Positions 1-5,553 of a stretch of DNA of 8,500 nt are shown piece after piece (position 1 is the stretch's first letter; each line of letters starts with the position of its first letter). Under the pieces are notes generated by a model. It ran no database searches, was not told the DNA's origin, and saw only the letters and a list, made by a program, of their open reading frames with translations. The position numbers and the translations under genes were made by a program. The stretch comes from Erythrobacter sp. Its GTDB lineage: Bacteria; Pseudomonadota; Alphaproteobacteria; Sphingomonadales; Sphingomonadaceae. Location: contig JABSPI010000018.1 in the NCBI GenBank assembly GCA_013214365.1, positions 1-8,500 of the forward strand. Reading direction: 5' to 3'.

Positions 1-2
1 AT

Positions 3-314
3 GCCGCCAACGCAATCCAGAAAGCCAATTCCGAAAACGCCACCACGAAAGAGCGTTCAGGCTCCAAAAAAGCCGAATTGCAAGCCGAGATCGCCACTTT
101 GCGCAAAGCAGAGGAGCGCGCGCGCAAAGAAAATGCCGCGCTCAAGGCGCAAATCGCCGATATGGAAGAGCGCGCGCGCCATCAACACGACCTGTTTGGC
201 GGGCCAGCGGAGGATGCTGCTTTGTCCGATGCACTGGCGCAGCAGCTGGAAGCTTTGGCATTGCGCGCAGAAAGCACAGCCAGCGAGCTTGAAGCGAAGG
301 CAGACGCGCATTAA
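3..314 (+). CDS. C-terminal part of a coiled-coil protein (possibly ZapA or its neighbour), 5'-truncated
   Basis: The frame is open from the window edge to TAA at 312-314, giving about 103 visible residues; the true start lies outside. A TTG at 78 could be read as a start, but the open frame upstream argues for a truncated gene. The visible part is rich in Ala, Glu, Lys and Arg with heptad-like spacing (for example EIATLRKAEERARKENAALK), so it should form a coiled coil. A short Gly/Pro break (LFGGPAED) precedes a second helix (ALAQQLEALALRAESTASEL). In many proteobacteria zapA, encoding the FtsZ-ring accessory protein, lies directly upstream of the 6S RNA gene and the formyl-THF cyclo-ligase gene, and ZapA ends in a coiled coil. 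The ZapA N-terminal core is not visible, so this name is inferred from context only. A separate small coiled-coil protein next to ZapA is equally possible. The reading frame is supported by normal codon bias. Confidence 0.6.
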   Translation, partial: AANAIQKANSENATTKERSGSKKAELQAEIATLRKAEERARKENAALKAQIADMEERARHQHDLFGGPAEDAALSDALAQQLEALALRAESTASELEAKADAH

Positions 315-317
315 GTC
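289..317 (+). promoter_or_regulatory. Candidate sigma70-type promoter for 6S RNA
   Basis: A TTGAAG (289-294) and a TAAGTC (312-317) are separated by exactly 17 bases. The predicted start, about 324, matches the 5' edge of the long-range closing stem of the 6S RNA, and this agreement is the main support. The -35 lies in the coding tail of the upstream gene and the -10 contains that gene's TAA stop codon. The -10 is a weak match, so confidence is moderate. Confidence 0.45.
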
Positions 318-323
318 TGCCTA

Positions 324-497
324 TGACGGGGCTGCTCGGCACGAGCCAACGAATATCCCTGAGGCTATAAGCAATCCACGGGAGCTGTCCCTGCTCTGGT
401 TCACCAGTTCGGCTGTGGGATCGGAGTATACGGCGCCCACCTGACGTTTTAGGCGTCAGAGGACTTCTCGGAAAACGACCCATAGTGGTCCCGTCAT
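324..497 (+). ncRNA. ssrS: 6S RNA
   Basis: 6S RNA binds the sigma70 RNA polymerase holoenzyme by mimicking an open promoter and lowers housekeeping transcription as growth slows. The segment folds as a long rod, as the family requires. Bases 323-330 (ATGACGGG) pair perfectly with 490-497 (CCCGTCAT). Further in, 342-345 pairs with 467-470, and 356-362 pairs with 456-463 with one bulged A. A terminal hairpin, CTGG-TTCA-CCAG, lies at 396-407. A side hairpin, CTGACG/CGTCAG, at 441-459 is an alternative pairing. Length (about 174 nt) suits the family. The sequence around 358-440 resembles what I recall of alphaproteobacterial 6S RNAs. Context also agrees: it sits directly upstream of the formyl-THF cyclo-ligase gene, as ssrS does in E. 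coli. The exact ends are inferred from the closing stem and the candidate promoter. Confidence 0.78.
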
Positions 498-500
498 CAT

Positions 501-550
501 CGGCCCAGCTTGCGACACAAATACAGGCCGCATGCGGAAAGGCTGGGCCG
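501..550 (+). other. Strong stem-loop between 6S RNA and fau
   Basis: CGGCCCAGC (501-509) and GCTGGGCCG (542-550) form a perfect 9-bp stem. Inside it lies a perfect 10-base palindrome, CCGCATGCGG (528-537). There is no T-run after it, so it is not a standard intrinsic terminator. It begins three bases after the 6S closing stem. It could mark the 6S 3' end, guide processing of a 6S-fau transcript, or be a structured leader of fau. The pairing is seen directly; the role is unknown. The remaining 551-632 shows nothing else I can name apart from the fau ribosome-binding site. Confidence 0.5.
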
Positions 551-632
551 GATATGGCCTGGTTGGGTATGGCTGAATGAATATCGGGTCGGTTAGAGGC
601 ATAGCTTAAGACAAAATCAGGAGCGTGTTGTC

Positions 633-1205
633 GTGACCTATAAGAAACAATTGCGAACCGCGCTTCGCGAGGCGCGCCGCGAGCATGTCAACGCGCAGCC
701 CGATGCGTTCCGCGCCCTGTTGTTCAACCGCCCCCCTGCCCCATTGCTGCGCATGATCGATGAGACGGCCATTATTGGCCTTTATCATGCAACACAGTTC
801 GAGGCGCCTGCGGCAAGCTATGCCCGGTTTTTCAGCGAAGCGGGTCACACAATCGCCCTGCCGCGTTTCGCCGAGGAAGACGCGCCCATGGCATTTGCCG
901 AGCACAGCGATCCTTTTGCGCAGACCGATTTGGAGCCCGGTCCGTTCGGGCTGGTTCAGCCGTCCGCTAATGCATCCCAAATCGTGCCCGATGTCGTATT
1001 TGTTCCGTTGATCGGTTTCACCAAGAGGTTTGAACGTTTGGGACAAGGCGGCGGCCATTATGACCGGTGGCTGGGCCAACATCCCGACTGCATTGCAATC
1101 GGCCTTGCCTGGGATGTGCAATTGGTCGATGCGCTGCCGGTGGAACCGCACGATATCAACATGCATGCAATCGTCACGCCCACCCGGCTTTATGGAGATT
1201 TTTGA
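633..1205 (+). CDS. fau: 5-formyltetrahydrofolate cyclo-ligase
   Basis: This cytoplasmic enzyme uses ATP to convert 5-formyl-tetrahydrofolate to 5,10-methenyl-tetrahydrofolate, returning a stored, inhibitory folate to the one-carbon pool. The 190-residue length is normal for the family. The N-terminus is basic (KKQLRTALREARREH), as in the family's substrate-binding region. The signature loop GQGGGHYDRWL lies at about residues 137-147, and the C-terminal PVEPHDINMHAIVTPTRLY at about 169-187 is also a family hallmark. The start is GTG at 633, chosen because AGGAG at 619-623 precedes it by nine bases and the N-terminus aligns with family members. It lies downstream of 6S RNA, the same order as ssrS-fau (ygfA) in E. 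coli, so it may be partly expressed by read-through from the 6S promoter. Its stop overlaps the next start by one base, so the two genes are probably co-translated. Confidence 0.93.
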   Translation: MTYKKQLRTALREARREHVNAQPDAFRALLFNRPPAPLLRMIDETAIIGLYHATQFEAPAASYARFFSEAGHTIALPRFAEEDAPMAFAEHSDPFAQTDLEPGPFGLVQPSANASQIVPDVVFVPLIGFTKRFERLGQGGGHYDRWLGQHPDCIAIGLAWDVQLVDALPVEPHDINMHAIVTPTRLYGDF

Positions 1206-1435
1206 TGCGCGAAACGCCCACCTGGCGCATTCCTATCGGGATTATCGGCCTGTTTATCGGCCTGATCATCTATGCGGTCGTGATCGCACGCTATGCGCCC
1301 GGCCTGATCGGGTCATGGCCGGCTCTGGCGCAGACGCTGGTCTATCTGTTCCTGGGGGTTGTGTGGCTGTTGCCGCTCAAACGGTTTTTGATCTGGATGG
1401 AAACCGGCAAATGGGGCGCGGGACCGGAGCGCTGA
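1205..1435 (+). CDS. DUF2842 family small membrane protein
   Basis: A 76-residue inner-membrane protein of unknown function. Two hydrophobic helices are visible, about residues 10-29 and 41-59, with a short loop between them. The end of the second helix, VVWLLPLKRFLIWM, matches what I recall as the conserved motif of DUF2842, a short alphaproteobacterial family. The ATG is at 1205 within TGATG, so the start shares one base with the fau stop. GGAG at 1194-1197 with a seven-base spacer supports this start; a longer in-frame opening upstream would run through fau and is rejected. The tight overlap suggests co-expression with fau, but this alone does not tie it to folate metabolism. No function can be assigned from sequence. 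Confidence 0.85.
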   Translation: MRETPTWRIPIGIIGLFIGLIIYAVVIARYAPGLIGSWPALAQTLVYLFLGVVWLLPLKRFLIWMETGKWGAGPER

Positions 1436-1442
1436 TCGGTCC

Positions 1443-1458
1443 ATCACAGATGTGTGAT
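1443..1458 (+). other. Small hairpin after the fau-DUF2842 unit
   Basis: ATCACA (1443-1448) and TGTGAT (1453-1458) form a 6-bp stem closed by a four-base loop, eight bases after the DUF2842 stop. A GCCGC...GCGGC pairing follows at about 1462-1487. No T-run follows either one. It may stabilise the mRNA 3' end or aid termination; the element is seen directly and its role is inferred. Confidence 0.3.
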
Positions 1459-1565
1459 TAAGCCGCGCTGAGCGTGGGTGGTGCGGCATAATGGGACGCC
1501 AATCCCTGCCCGGCTATTTGCGCCCTCAGGCCGCTTGCACACACCCTCCACAACCAGCCAGACCG

Positions 1566-1584
1566 CCCCGCGCACGAAGCGGGG
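1566..1584 (-). other. GC-rich hairpin 3' of tRNA-Asp
   Basis: CCCCGC (1566-1571) and GCGGGG (1579-1584) form a 6-bp stem. It lies 33-51 bases downstream of the mature tRNA-Asp 3' end on the - strand. It lacks a U-tract, so it is a poor intrinsic terminator, but it could serve as the 3' boundary of the tRNA precursor. The rest of the stretch between 1459 and 1616 shows nothing else recognisable. Confidence 0.3.
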
Positions 1585-1616
1585 AAAGACGGTAAGACTG
1601 AATGAAAGGTCCCAAG

Positions 1617-1693
1617 TGGCGCGAGTGACGGGACTCGAACCCGCGACCCTCGGCGTGACAGGCCGATACTCTAACCAACTGAGCTACACCCGC
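1617..1693 (-). tRNA. tRNA-Asp (anticodon GUC)
   Basis: The reverse complement folds as a full 77-nt cloverleaf with encoded CCA. Acceptor arm: GCGGGTG with CACTCGC (one G-U pair). The D-arm is closed by GCTC/GAGT, the anticodon stem is TCGGC/GCCGA with loop CTGTCAC, and the T-arm holds the standard TTCGAGT loop. The anticodon GTC is read from + strand bases 1657-1659, decoding GAC/GAU. The discriminator base is G, as expected for tRNA-Asp. Confidence 0.97.
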
Positions 1694-1727
1694 GCATTTT
1701 GGCGGTCAGCGCCTCTTGGGAGACGCG

Positions 1728-1756
1728 CCTCTAAGCCAGTGTGTGAAGGCTGTCAA
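1728..1756 (-). promoter_or_regulatory. Promoter for tRNA-Asp
   Basis: Read on the - strand, a perfect TTGACA (1756-1751) is followed after 17 bases by TAGAGG (1733-1728). The predicted start is near 1721, giving a leader of about 28 bases before the tRNA. The -35 is ideal and the -10 is weak. The upstream edge touches the + strand terminator stem that begins at 1757. Confidence 0.6.
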
Positions 1757-1793
1757 CGCCCTCTTTGGCCATAGAGGCGCTTTTTTTATTTTA
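1757..1793 (+). terminator. Rho-independent terminator, + orientation
   Basis: A 7-bp stem (1757-1764 with 1773-1779, one bulged C, loop of eight bases) is followed directly by seven Ts (1781-1787) and a further T-rich stretch. The T-run is on the right side, so it works for transcripts moving on the + strand. The only + strand genes to the left are fau and DUF2842, which end 320 bases earlier, with tRNA-Asp antisense in between. It could stop stray + strand transcription before it enters bkdB antisense. On the - strand the same hairpin has no T-run, so it would not be a good terminator for bkdB. Confidence 0.6.
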
Positions 1794-1805
1794 GCCTTTT
1801 CACCC

Positions 1806-3104
1806 TCAATCCGTCAGCAACTGCACAGGGGTCTCAATCAGCTTTTTGACCTCCTGAATGAAGCTTGCCGCATCATAGCCGTCCACCACGCGGTGATCGC
1901 AGGAAATCGAGATATTCATAAGCTTGCGCTTCTCGATCCGCTCCACCCCGTCGGCGCCGGTGACGAACATCGGGCGTTCAACGATTCGATTGGGGCCGAT
2001 AATCGCCACTTCGGGGCGATTGATTACCGGCGTGGTCGCCACCCCGCCCAGCGGGCCGAGCGACGTCACGGTCAGCGTTGATCCGGACAATTCCTCCGAT
2101 TTGGCCGATCCATCGCGCGCCGCCGCAGCAAGGCGCGCAATCTCGCTCGCCAATTGCCACAAATTGCGGTTTTGGGCGTCGCGAATCACCGGGACCATCA
2201 AACCGGCATCGGTTTGCGTGGCCATGCCAAGATGAACCGAGCCATAGCGGGTCACCAAACCGGCCTCGTCATCATAACGGGCGTTGATCATCGGATAATC
2301 CGGGATCCGCTTGCAAAAGGCGGTGATCAATAGCGGCAGCATGGTGAGCTTGGGCCGGCTGCCCCGGTCGGCGTTCAAATCGGCGCGCGCGGCTTCCAAT
2401 GCGGTGACATCGCATTCCTCGACATAGGTGAAATGCGGAATGTTGCGTTTGGCAGCGCTCATATTCTGAGCGATCCGCTTGCGCAGACCGATCACCTTGA
2501 TCGTTTCATCCGCACGCGTGCGGGCCGCCGGGCTGAACCCGCCACCCGAATTGTAGGCGAGGAATTGATCGAGATCGCCATGGCGCACACGGCCGCCATC
2601 AGCGGGCTTCACCTCAGCCAAGTCGATCCCCAAATCACGCGCGCGCTGGCGCACGGCGGGTGAGGCCAAGACCTTGGCAGATGATGCCAGCGGCGCGGCT
2701 ACAAAGGGGTCTTCCGGGGCCGGAGCAAGCGCCGGGGCTGGCTTGGCCTCAGGCTCGGGCTTGGGCTCTGGCTCGCGCTCGGGCACAGGAGCGGGCTCGG
2801 CTGCCGCCTCCACCGCTGCGGGCTCGGGTGCCTTTTGAACGGGCGCGTCCTGCGCCGCATCGCCGGCGGTTTCGATAACCAACAACATCGCGCCCACCGC
2901 GATCGTGTCGCCAATCTCGCCAGCCACCTCGATAACAGTCCCATCAACCGGGCTTTCAATATCAATCGTGGCCTTGTCGGTCATCACATCGACGAGATGC
3001 TGATCCTCAGAGACGGTGTCCCCGACCTTGACCTGCCATTCGACGATCTCTGCCTCGGCGACGCCTTCGCCCACATCGGGCATGTTGAATGTAAACTGTG
3101 CCAT
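1806..3104 (-). CDS. bkdB: Branched-chain 2-oxoacid dehydrogenase E2 (dihydrolipoyl acyltransferase)
   Basis: E2 is the core of the complex: its lipoyl arm accepts the acyl group from E1 and the catalytic domain passes it to CoA. The protein has 432 residues in the standard order. The lipoyl domain is about residues 3-80 with the lipoylated Lys44 in DVMTDKATIDI. A Pro/Glu/Ala linker spans about 93-132, the E1/E3-binding domain about 145-182 (ASPAVRQRARDLGIDL), and the acyltransferase domain about 200-432 with the active-site motif DHRVVDG (His404, Asp408). One lipoyl domain is usual for bkd-type E2. ATG at 3104 is chosen because MAQFTFNMPDVGEG is the typical E2 beginning; a longer opening to 3173 would overlap bkdA2 and carries non-family sequence. 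It starts five bases after the bkdA2 stop with only a weak Shine-Dalgarno, suggesting translational coupling. A pyruvate dehydrogenase E2 is less likely given the partner E1 genes. Confidence 0.93.
   Translation of the reverse strand: MAQFTFNMPDVGEGVAEAEIVEWQVKVGDTVSEDQHLVDVMTDKATIDIESPVDGTVIEVAGEIGDTIAVGAMLLVIETAGDAAQDAPVQKAPEPAAVEAAAEPAPVPEREPEPKPEPEAKPAPALAPAPEDPFVAAPLASSAKVLASPAVRQRARDLGIDLAEVKPADGGRVRHGDLDQFLAYNSGGGFSPAARTRADETIKVIGLRKRIAQNMSAAKRNIPHFTYVEECDVTALEAARADLNADRGSRPKLTMLPLLITAFCKRIPDYPMINARYDDEAGLVTRYGSVHLGMATQTDAGLMVPVIRDAQNRNLWQLASEIARLAAAARDGSAKSEELSGSTLTVTSLGPLGGVATTPVINRPEVAIIGPNRIVERPMFVTGADGVERIEKRKLMNISISCDHRVVDGYDAASFIQEVKKLIETPVQLLTD
2709..2828 (-). repeat. Low-complexity Pro/Glu linker repeat within bkdB
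   Basis: Imperfect short repeats of the GGCTCGGGC type, clearest at 2752-2784, encode the flexible linker between the lipoyl domain and the E1/E3-binding domain (EPEPKPEPEAKPAPALAPAP). Such linkers let the lipoyl arm swing between active sites. Repeat number is likely to vary between strains through slippage; that is an inference. Confidence 0.6.
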
Positions 3105-3109
3105 TGCGG

Positions 3110-4168
3110 TTACTCGCTCAGTAGTTTGTCGATGGCCTCGCCAATGCGAACAGGACCAGGGAAATACGCCCATTCAAGGCTGTGCGGATAGGGTGTGTCG
3201 AAACCGGTGACGCGCTCAACCGGAGCCTCAAGGTGATAGAAACACCGCTCGGTCACCAATGCCGACAGCTCAGAACCAAAGCCCGACGTGCGCGTGGCCT
3301 CGTGCACGATCAGACAACGGCCGGTCTTCTCCACCGATGCCTCGATCGCCTCAATGTCGAGCGGGACCAGAGTGCGCAGGTCAAGGATATCGGCATCAAT
3401 CCCCTTCTCGCGTGCAACCGCCTCGGCCACATGCACCATCGTGCCATAGGCAAGGATCGTCAGCGCCTCACCCTCGCGCACTTTGCGCGCTTTACCCAAG
3501 GGTATCGAATAATATCCCTCAGGCACGATGCTGCTCTCGTGCTTCTTCCACGGCTCGACCGGTTTGTCATAATAGCCGGTGAACGGGCCATTATAGATCC
3601 GCTTGGGTTCAAAAAAGATCACCGGATCATTGTCTTCGATACAGCTGATCAGCAGCCCCTTGGCATCATACGGGGTCGATGGGATCACCGTCTTTAACCC
3701 AGCCACATGGGTGAACATGCTTTCCGGGCTTTGCGAATGGGTTTGCCCGCCAAAAATGCCGCCACCAAACGGAGATCGCACCGTCAAAGGCGCAATATAT
3801 TCGGTCGCAGAGCGATAACGCAGCCGCGCCGCCTCACTGACAAGCTGATCAAGGCCGGGATAAATGTAATCGGCAAACTGGATTTCAGGGACCGGACGCA
3901 AGCCATACGCCCCCATCCCCACCGCGACACCGATGATCCCGCATTCGCTGATCGGGGTGTCGAACACGCGGGTCTTGCCATGCTTTTCCTGCAGGCCGGC
4001 AGTGCAACGGAACACCCCGCCGAAATAGCCGACATCCTCGCCCATAATGATCACGTCGGGATCGCGCTCGAGCATAATGTCGAGCGCTTCGTTGATCGCC
4101 TCGATCATATTGATGCGGCGCTCGGTATCGCCTTTTGCGGCGGGCAGATCTTTGGTTTGCGCGCTCAT
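3110..4168 (-). CDS. bkdA2: Branched-chain 2-oxoacid dehydrogenase E1 component, beta subunit
   Basis: E1-beta pairs with E1-alpha in an alpha2-beta2 enzyme that decarboxylates the 2-oxoacids of Val, Leu and Ile and transfers the acyl group to lipoyl-E2. The 352-residue product shows the family features in order: a pyrimidine-binding region with GEDVG at 43-47 (Glu44 should activate thiamine diphosphate), FDTPISECGIIGVAVG at 69-84, QFADYIYPGLDQL at 97-109, HSQSPE at 144-149, and the C-terminal transketolase domain containing LDLRTLVPLD at 262-271. ATG at 4168 is preferred over the longer frame to 4204 because it has GGAG seven bases upstream and sits in an ATGA overlap with the bkdA1 stop. 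That four-base overlap is typical of obligate partner subunits made in equal amounts. The motif FGGGIFGGQTHSQSPE fits branched-chain rather than pyruvate enzymes. Confidence 0.94.
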   Translation of the reverse strand: MSAQTKDLPAAKGDTERRINMIEAINEALDIMLERDPDVIIMGEDVGYFGGVFRCTAGLQEKHGKTRVFDTPISECGIIGVAVGMGAYGLRPVPEIQFADYIYPGLDQLVSEAARLRYRSATEYIAPLTVRSPFGGGIFGGQTHSQSPESMFTHVAGLKTVIPSTPYDAKGLLISCIEDNDPVIFFEPKRIYNGPFTGYYDKPVEPWKKHESSIVPEGYYSIPLGKARKVREGEALTILAYGTMVHVAEAVAREKGIDADILDLRTLVPLDIEAIEASVEKTGRCLIVHEATRTSGFGSELSALVTERCFYHLEAPVERVTGFDTPYPHSLEWAYFPGPVRIGEAIDKLLSE

Positions 4169-5481
4169 TTGCCGGCTCCATCCATCGGGTGGCTGTCGGG
4201 CCATTTGACCTTGCGTTCGCGCCGCGCCTGGGCGGCTTGCTCTTTCAAATGCCAGGGCAATTCTTCGAACACATCTTCGAACATAGTGTGGAAGGGGTGG
4301 TGCATGCCATGGCCCAAAATGCCGTTCTTCTCGGCCTCTTTGGTGGTTGCCTTAACCTGTTCAGCGGCCTCGAGATCCATTTTCTCCTGCCGCTCTTCAT
4401 CCCACTCACCGATTTCGATGAGATGGTTCTTGAGCCGCATAACTGGATCGCCCAGCGGCCATTCCTCACGCTCTTGCGCGCTGCGATAGCCGGTTGGATC
4501 ATCCGATGTGGAATGCCCCTCTGCCCGGTAAGTGAAATATTCAATCAGCGTCGGGCCATGATTGGCACGGGCGCGATTGGCCGCCCATTGCTGCGCAGCA
4601 TAGCACGCCAATGCGTCATTTCCGTCGACCCGCAAACCGGCCATGCCATAACCCAAAGCGCGCGCGGCAAAAGTGGTGCGCTCTGCTCCGGCGAAACCGG
4701 AAAAGCTCGAAATCGCCCATTGGTTGTTGATCACATTGAGGATCACCGGCGCATTATAGACCGTGGCAAACGTGCAGGCGGAATGGAAATCGCCTTCTGC
4801 GGTTGATCCCTCGCCCACCCATGTGGCCGCGATCCGGCTGTCGCCTTTAATCGCGCTCGCCATGGCCCAGCCGACCGCTTGCGGGGTTTGGGTCGCAAGA
4901 TTGCCCGAAATGCTAAAAAAGCTGTGTTCGCGGCTCGAATACATGATCGGCAATTGCCGCCCTTTGAGCTTGTCGCCTTTGTTCGAATAGATCTGGTTGA
5001 TCATCTCGATCAAAGGATAGCCGCGCACGATCAAAATGCCCTGCTGGCGGTATGAAGGGAACACCATGTCATCGCTGGCCAGAGCCATGGATGCAGCAAC
5101 GCTGGTCGCCTCTTCGCCGGTGCATTTCATGTAAAAGCTGGTCTTGCCCTGCCGTTGGCCGCGGAACATGCGTTCATCAAACGCGCGAACCATCGCCATA
5201 TGGCCCAGCATGGTGCGCAAAGTGTCCGGATCGAGTTTAGGATCCCAGGGCCCATGCGCCTTATTATCTTCGCCCAGCACCCGCACGAGGCCATAGGCAA
5301 AATCTTTCATATCGCCCGGATCGGCGCTTTCATCGGGCCGCGGCTGCGCCCCGGCTTCGCCAATATCAAGCGAGCTGAAATCGACCGGATCGCCGGGCCG
5401 CGAAGTGGGTTCGGGCACGTGCAGCGCGAGCGCCGGGCGATTGCCGGATGAAGTGGTTTTCGGATCAGCCTTGTCGGCCAT
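4165..5481 (-). CDS. bkdA1: Branched-chain 2-oxoacid dehydrogenase E1 component, alpha subunit
   Basis: E1-alpha carries the diphosphate side of the thiamine diphosphate site. The 438-residue protein has an N-terminal extension of about 75 residues rich in Pro, Asp and Ser, then the dehydrogenase E1 domain. The cofactor motif starts at GEGSTAEGD (223-231) and closes at NN (252-253). Glu instead of Asp in GEG is also found in the human branched-chain subunit, so it is not a defect. The loop EGHSTSDDPTGYRS (321-334) matches the region phosphorylated in mammalian E1-alpha; its His323 is a family active-site residue. SYRQQGILIVRG (143-154) is another branched-chain-type signature. The start ATG at 5481 has GGGAGAG upstream with a seven-base spacer. 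It is the first gene of bkdA1-bkdA2-bkdB and lies 72 bases after thyA on the same strand. Substrate preference is inferred from these motifs and the partner genes. Confidence 0.94.
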   Translation of the reverse strand: MADKADPKTTSSGNRPALALHVPEPTSRPGDPVDFSSLDIGEAGAQPRPDESADPGDMKDFAYGLVRVLGEDNKAHGPWDPKLDPDTLRTMLGHMAMVRAFDERMFRGQRQGKTSFYMKCTGEEATSVAASMALASDDMVFPSYRQQGILIVRGYPLIEMINQIYSNKGDKLKGRQLPIMYSSREHSFFSISGNLATQTPQAVGWAMASAIKGDSRIAATWVGEGSTAEGDFHSACTFATVYNAPVILNVINNQWAISSFSGFAGAERTTFAARALGYGMAGLRVDGNDALACYAAQQWAANRARANHGPTLIEYFTYRAEGHSTSDDPTGYRSAQEREEWPLGDPVMRLKNHLIEIGEWDEERQEKMDLEAAEQVKATTKEAEKNGILGHGMHHPFHTMFEDVFEELPWHLKEQAAQARRERKVKWPDSHPMDGAGK

Positions 5482-5485
5482 GGGC

Positions 5486-5500
5486 TTGCTCTCCCAGCAA
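5486..5500 (-). promoter_or_regulatory. bkdA1 ribosome-binding site in a hairpin loop
   Basis: On the - strand TTGCT (5500-5496) and AGCAA (5490-5486) are exact reverse complements. The five-base loop between them is GGGAG, the core of the bkdA1 Shine-Dalgarno. The stem is short, so the site is probably presented in an open loop rather than hidden. The pairing is seen; any effect on translation is inferred. Confidence 0.4.
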
Positions 5501-5514
5501 CAGCGGATAGCGGT

Positions 5515-5543
5515 CGGTTATGTCACCTCCCAAAGGGGGTCAA
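5515..5543 (-). promoter_or_regulatory. Candidate promoter of the bkd operon
   Basis: Read on the - strand, TTGACC (5543-5538) and TAACCG (5520-5515) are 17 bases apart. The predicted start is near 5508, giving a leader of about 27 bases before the bkdA1 ATG. The -35 is good and the -10 weak. It lies in the 72-base gap after thyA, so bkd could also receive read-through from thyA: the hairpin GTTGC/GCAAC at 5546-5565, spanning the thyA stop, has no T-run. Confidence 0.45.
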
Positions 5544-5553
5544 GCGTTGCTGA

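Noticed and set aside
1..444. 147-codon frame from the left edge running through the 6S RNA
   Set aside because: Its composition is an off-frame reading of the coiled-coil gene, and its second half lies inside the structured RNA.
606..1166. 186-codon - strand frame opposite fau
   Set aside because: Shadow of fau, which has the family signature and a good Shine-Dalgarno.
1443..1458. ATCACA-N4-TGTGAT as a CRP-type operator
   Set aside because: The half-sites are in the opposite order from the CRP consensus (TGTGA then TCACA), and the position is 3' of a gene, so a plain hairpin is the simpler reading.
1478..1774. Open frame of 98 codons across tRNA-Asp, encoding a phrase like RVTGLEPATLGVTG
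   Set aside because: This is the well-known false protein obtained by translating the strand opposite a tRNA. The tRNA-Asp cloverleaf explains it.
3707..4489. 260-codon frame on the + strand opposite bkdA2/bkdA1
   Set aside because: Mirror frame caused by the strong third-position GC bias of the bkd genes. It crosses the boundary of two clear genes, has no family motif and no ribosome-binding site.
4500..4815. GEG in place of GDG in the E1-alpha thiamine diphosphate motif as a possible inactivating change
   Set aside because: Branched-chain E1-alpha proteins, including the human one, also carry GEG, so it is normal for the family.
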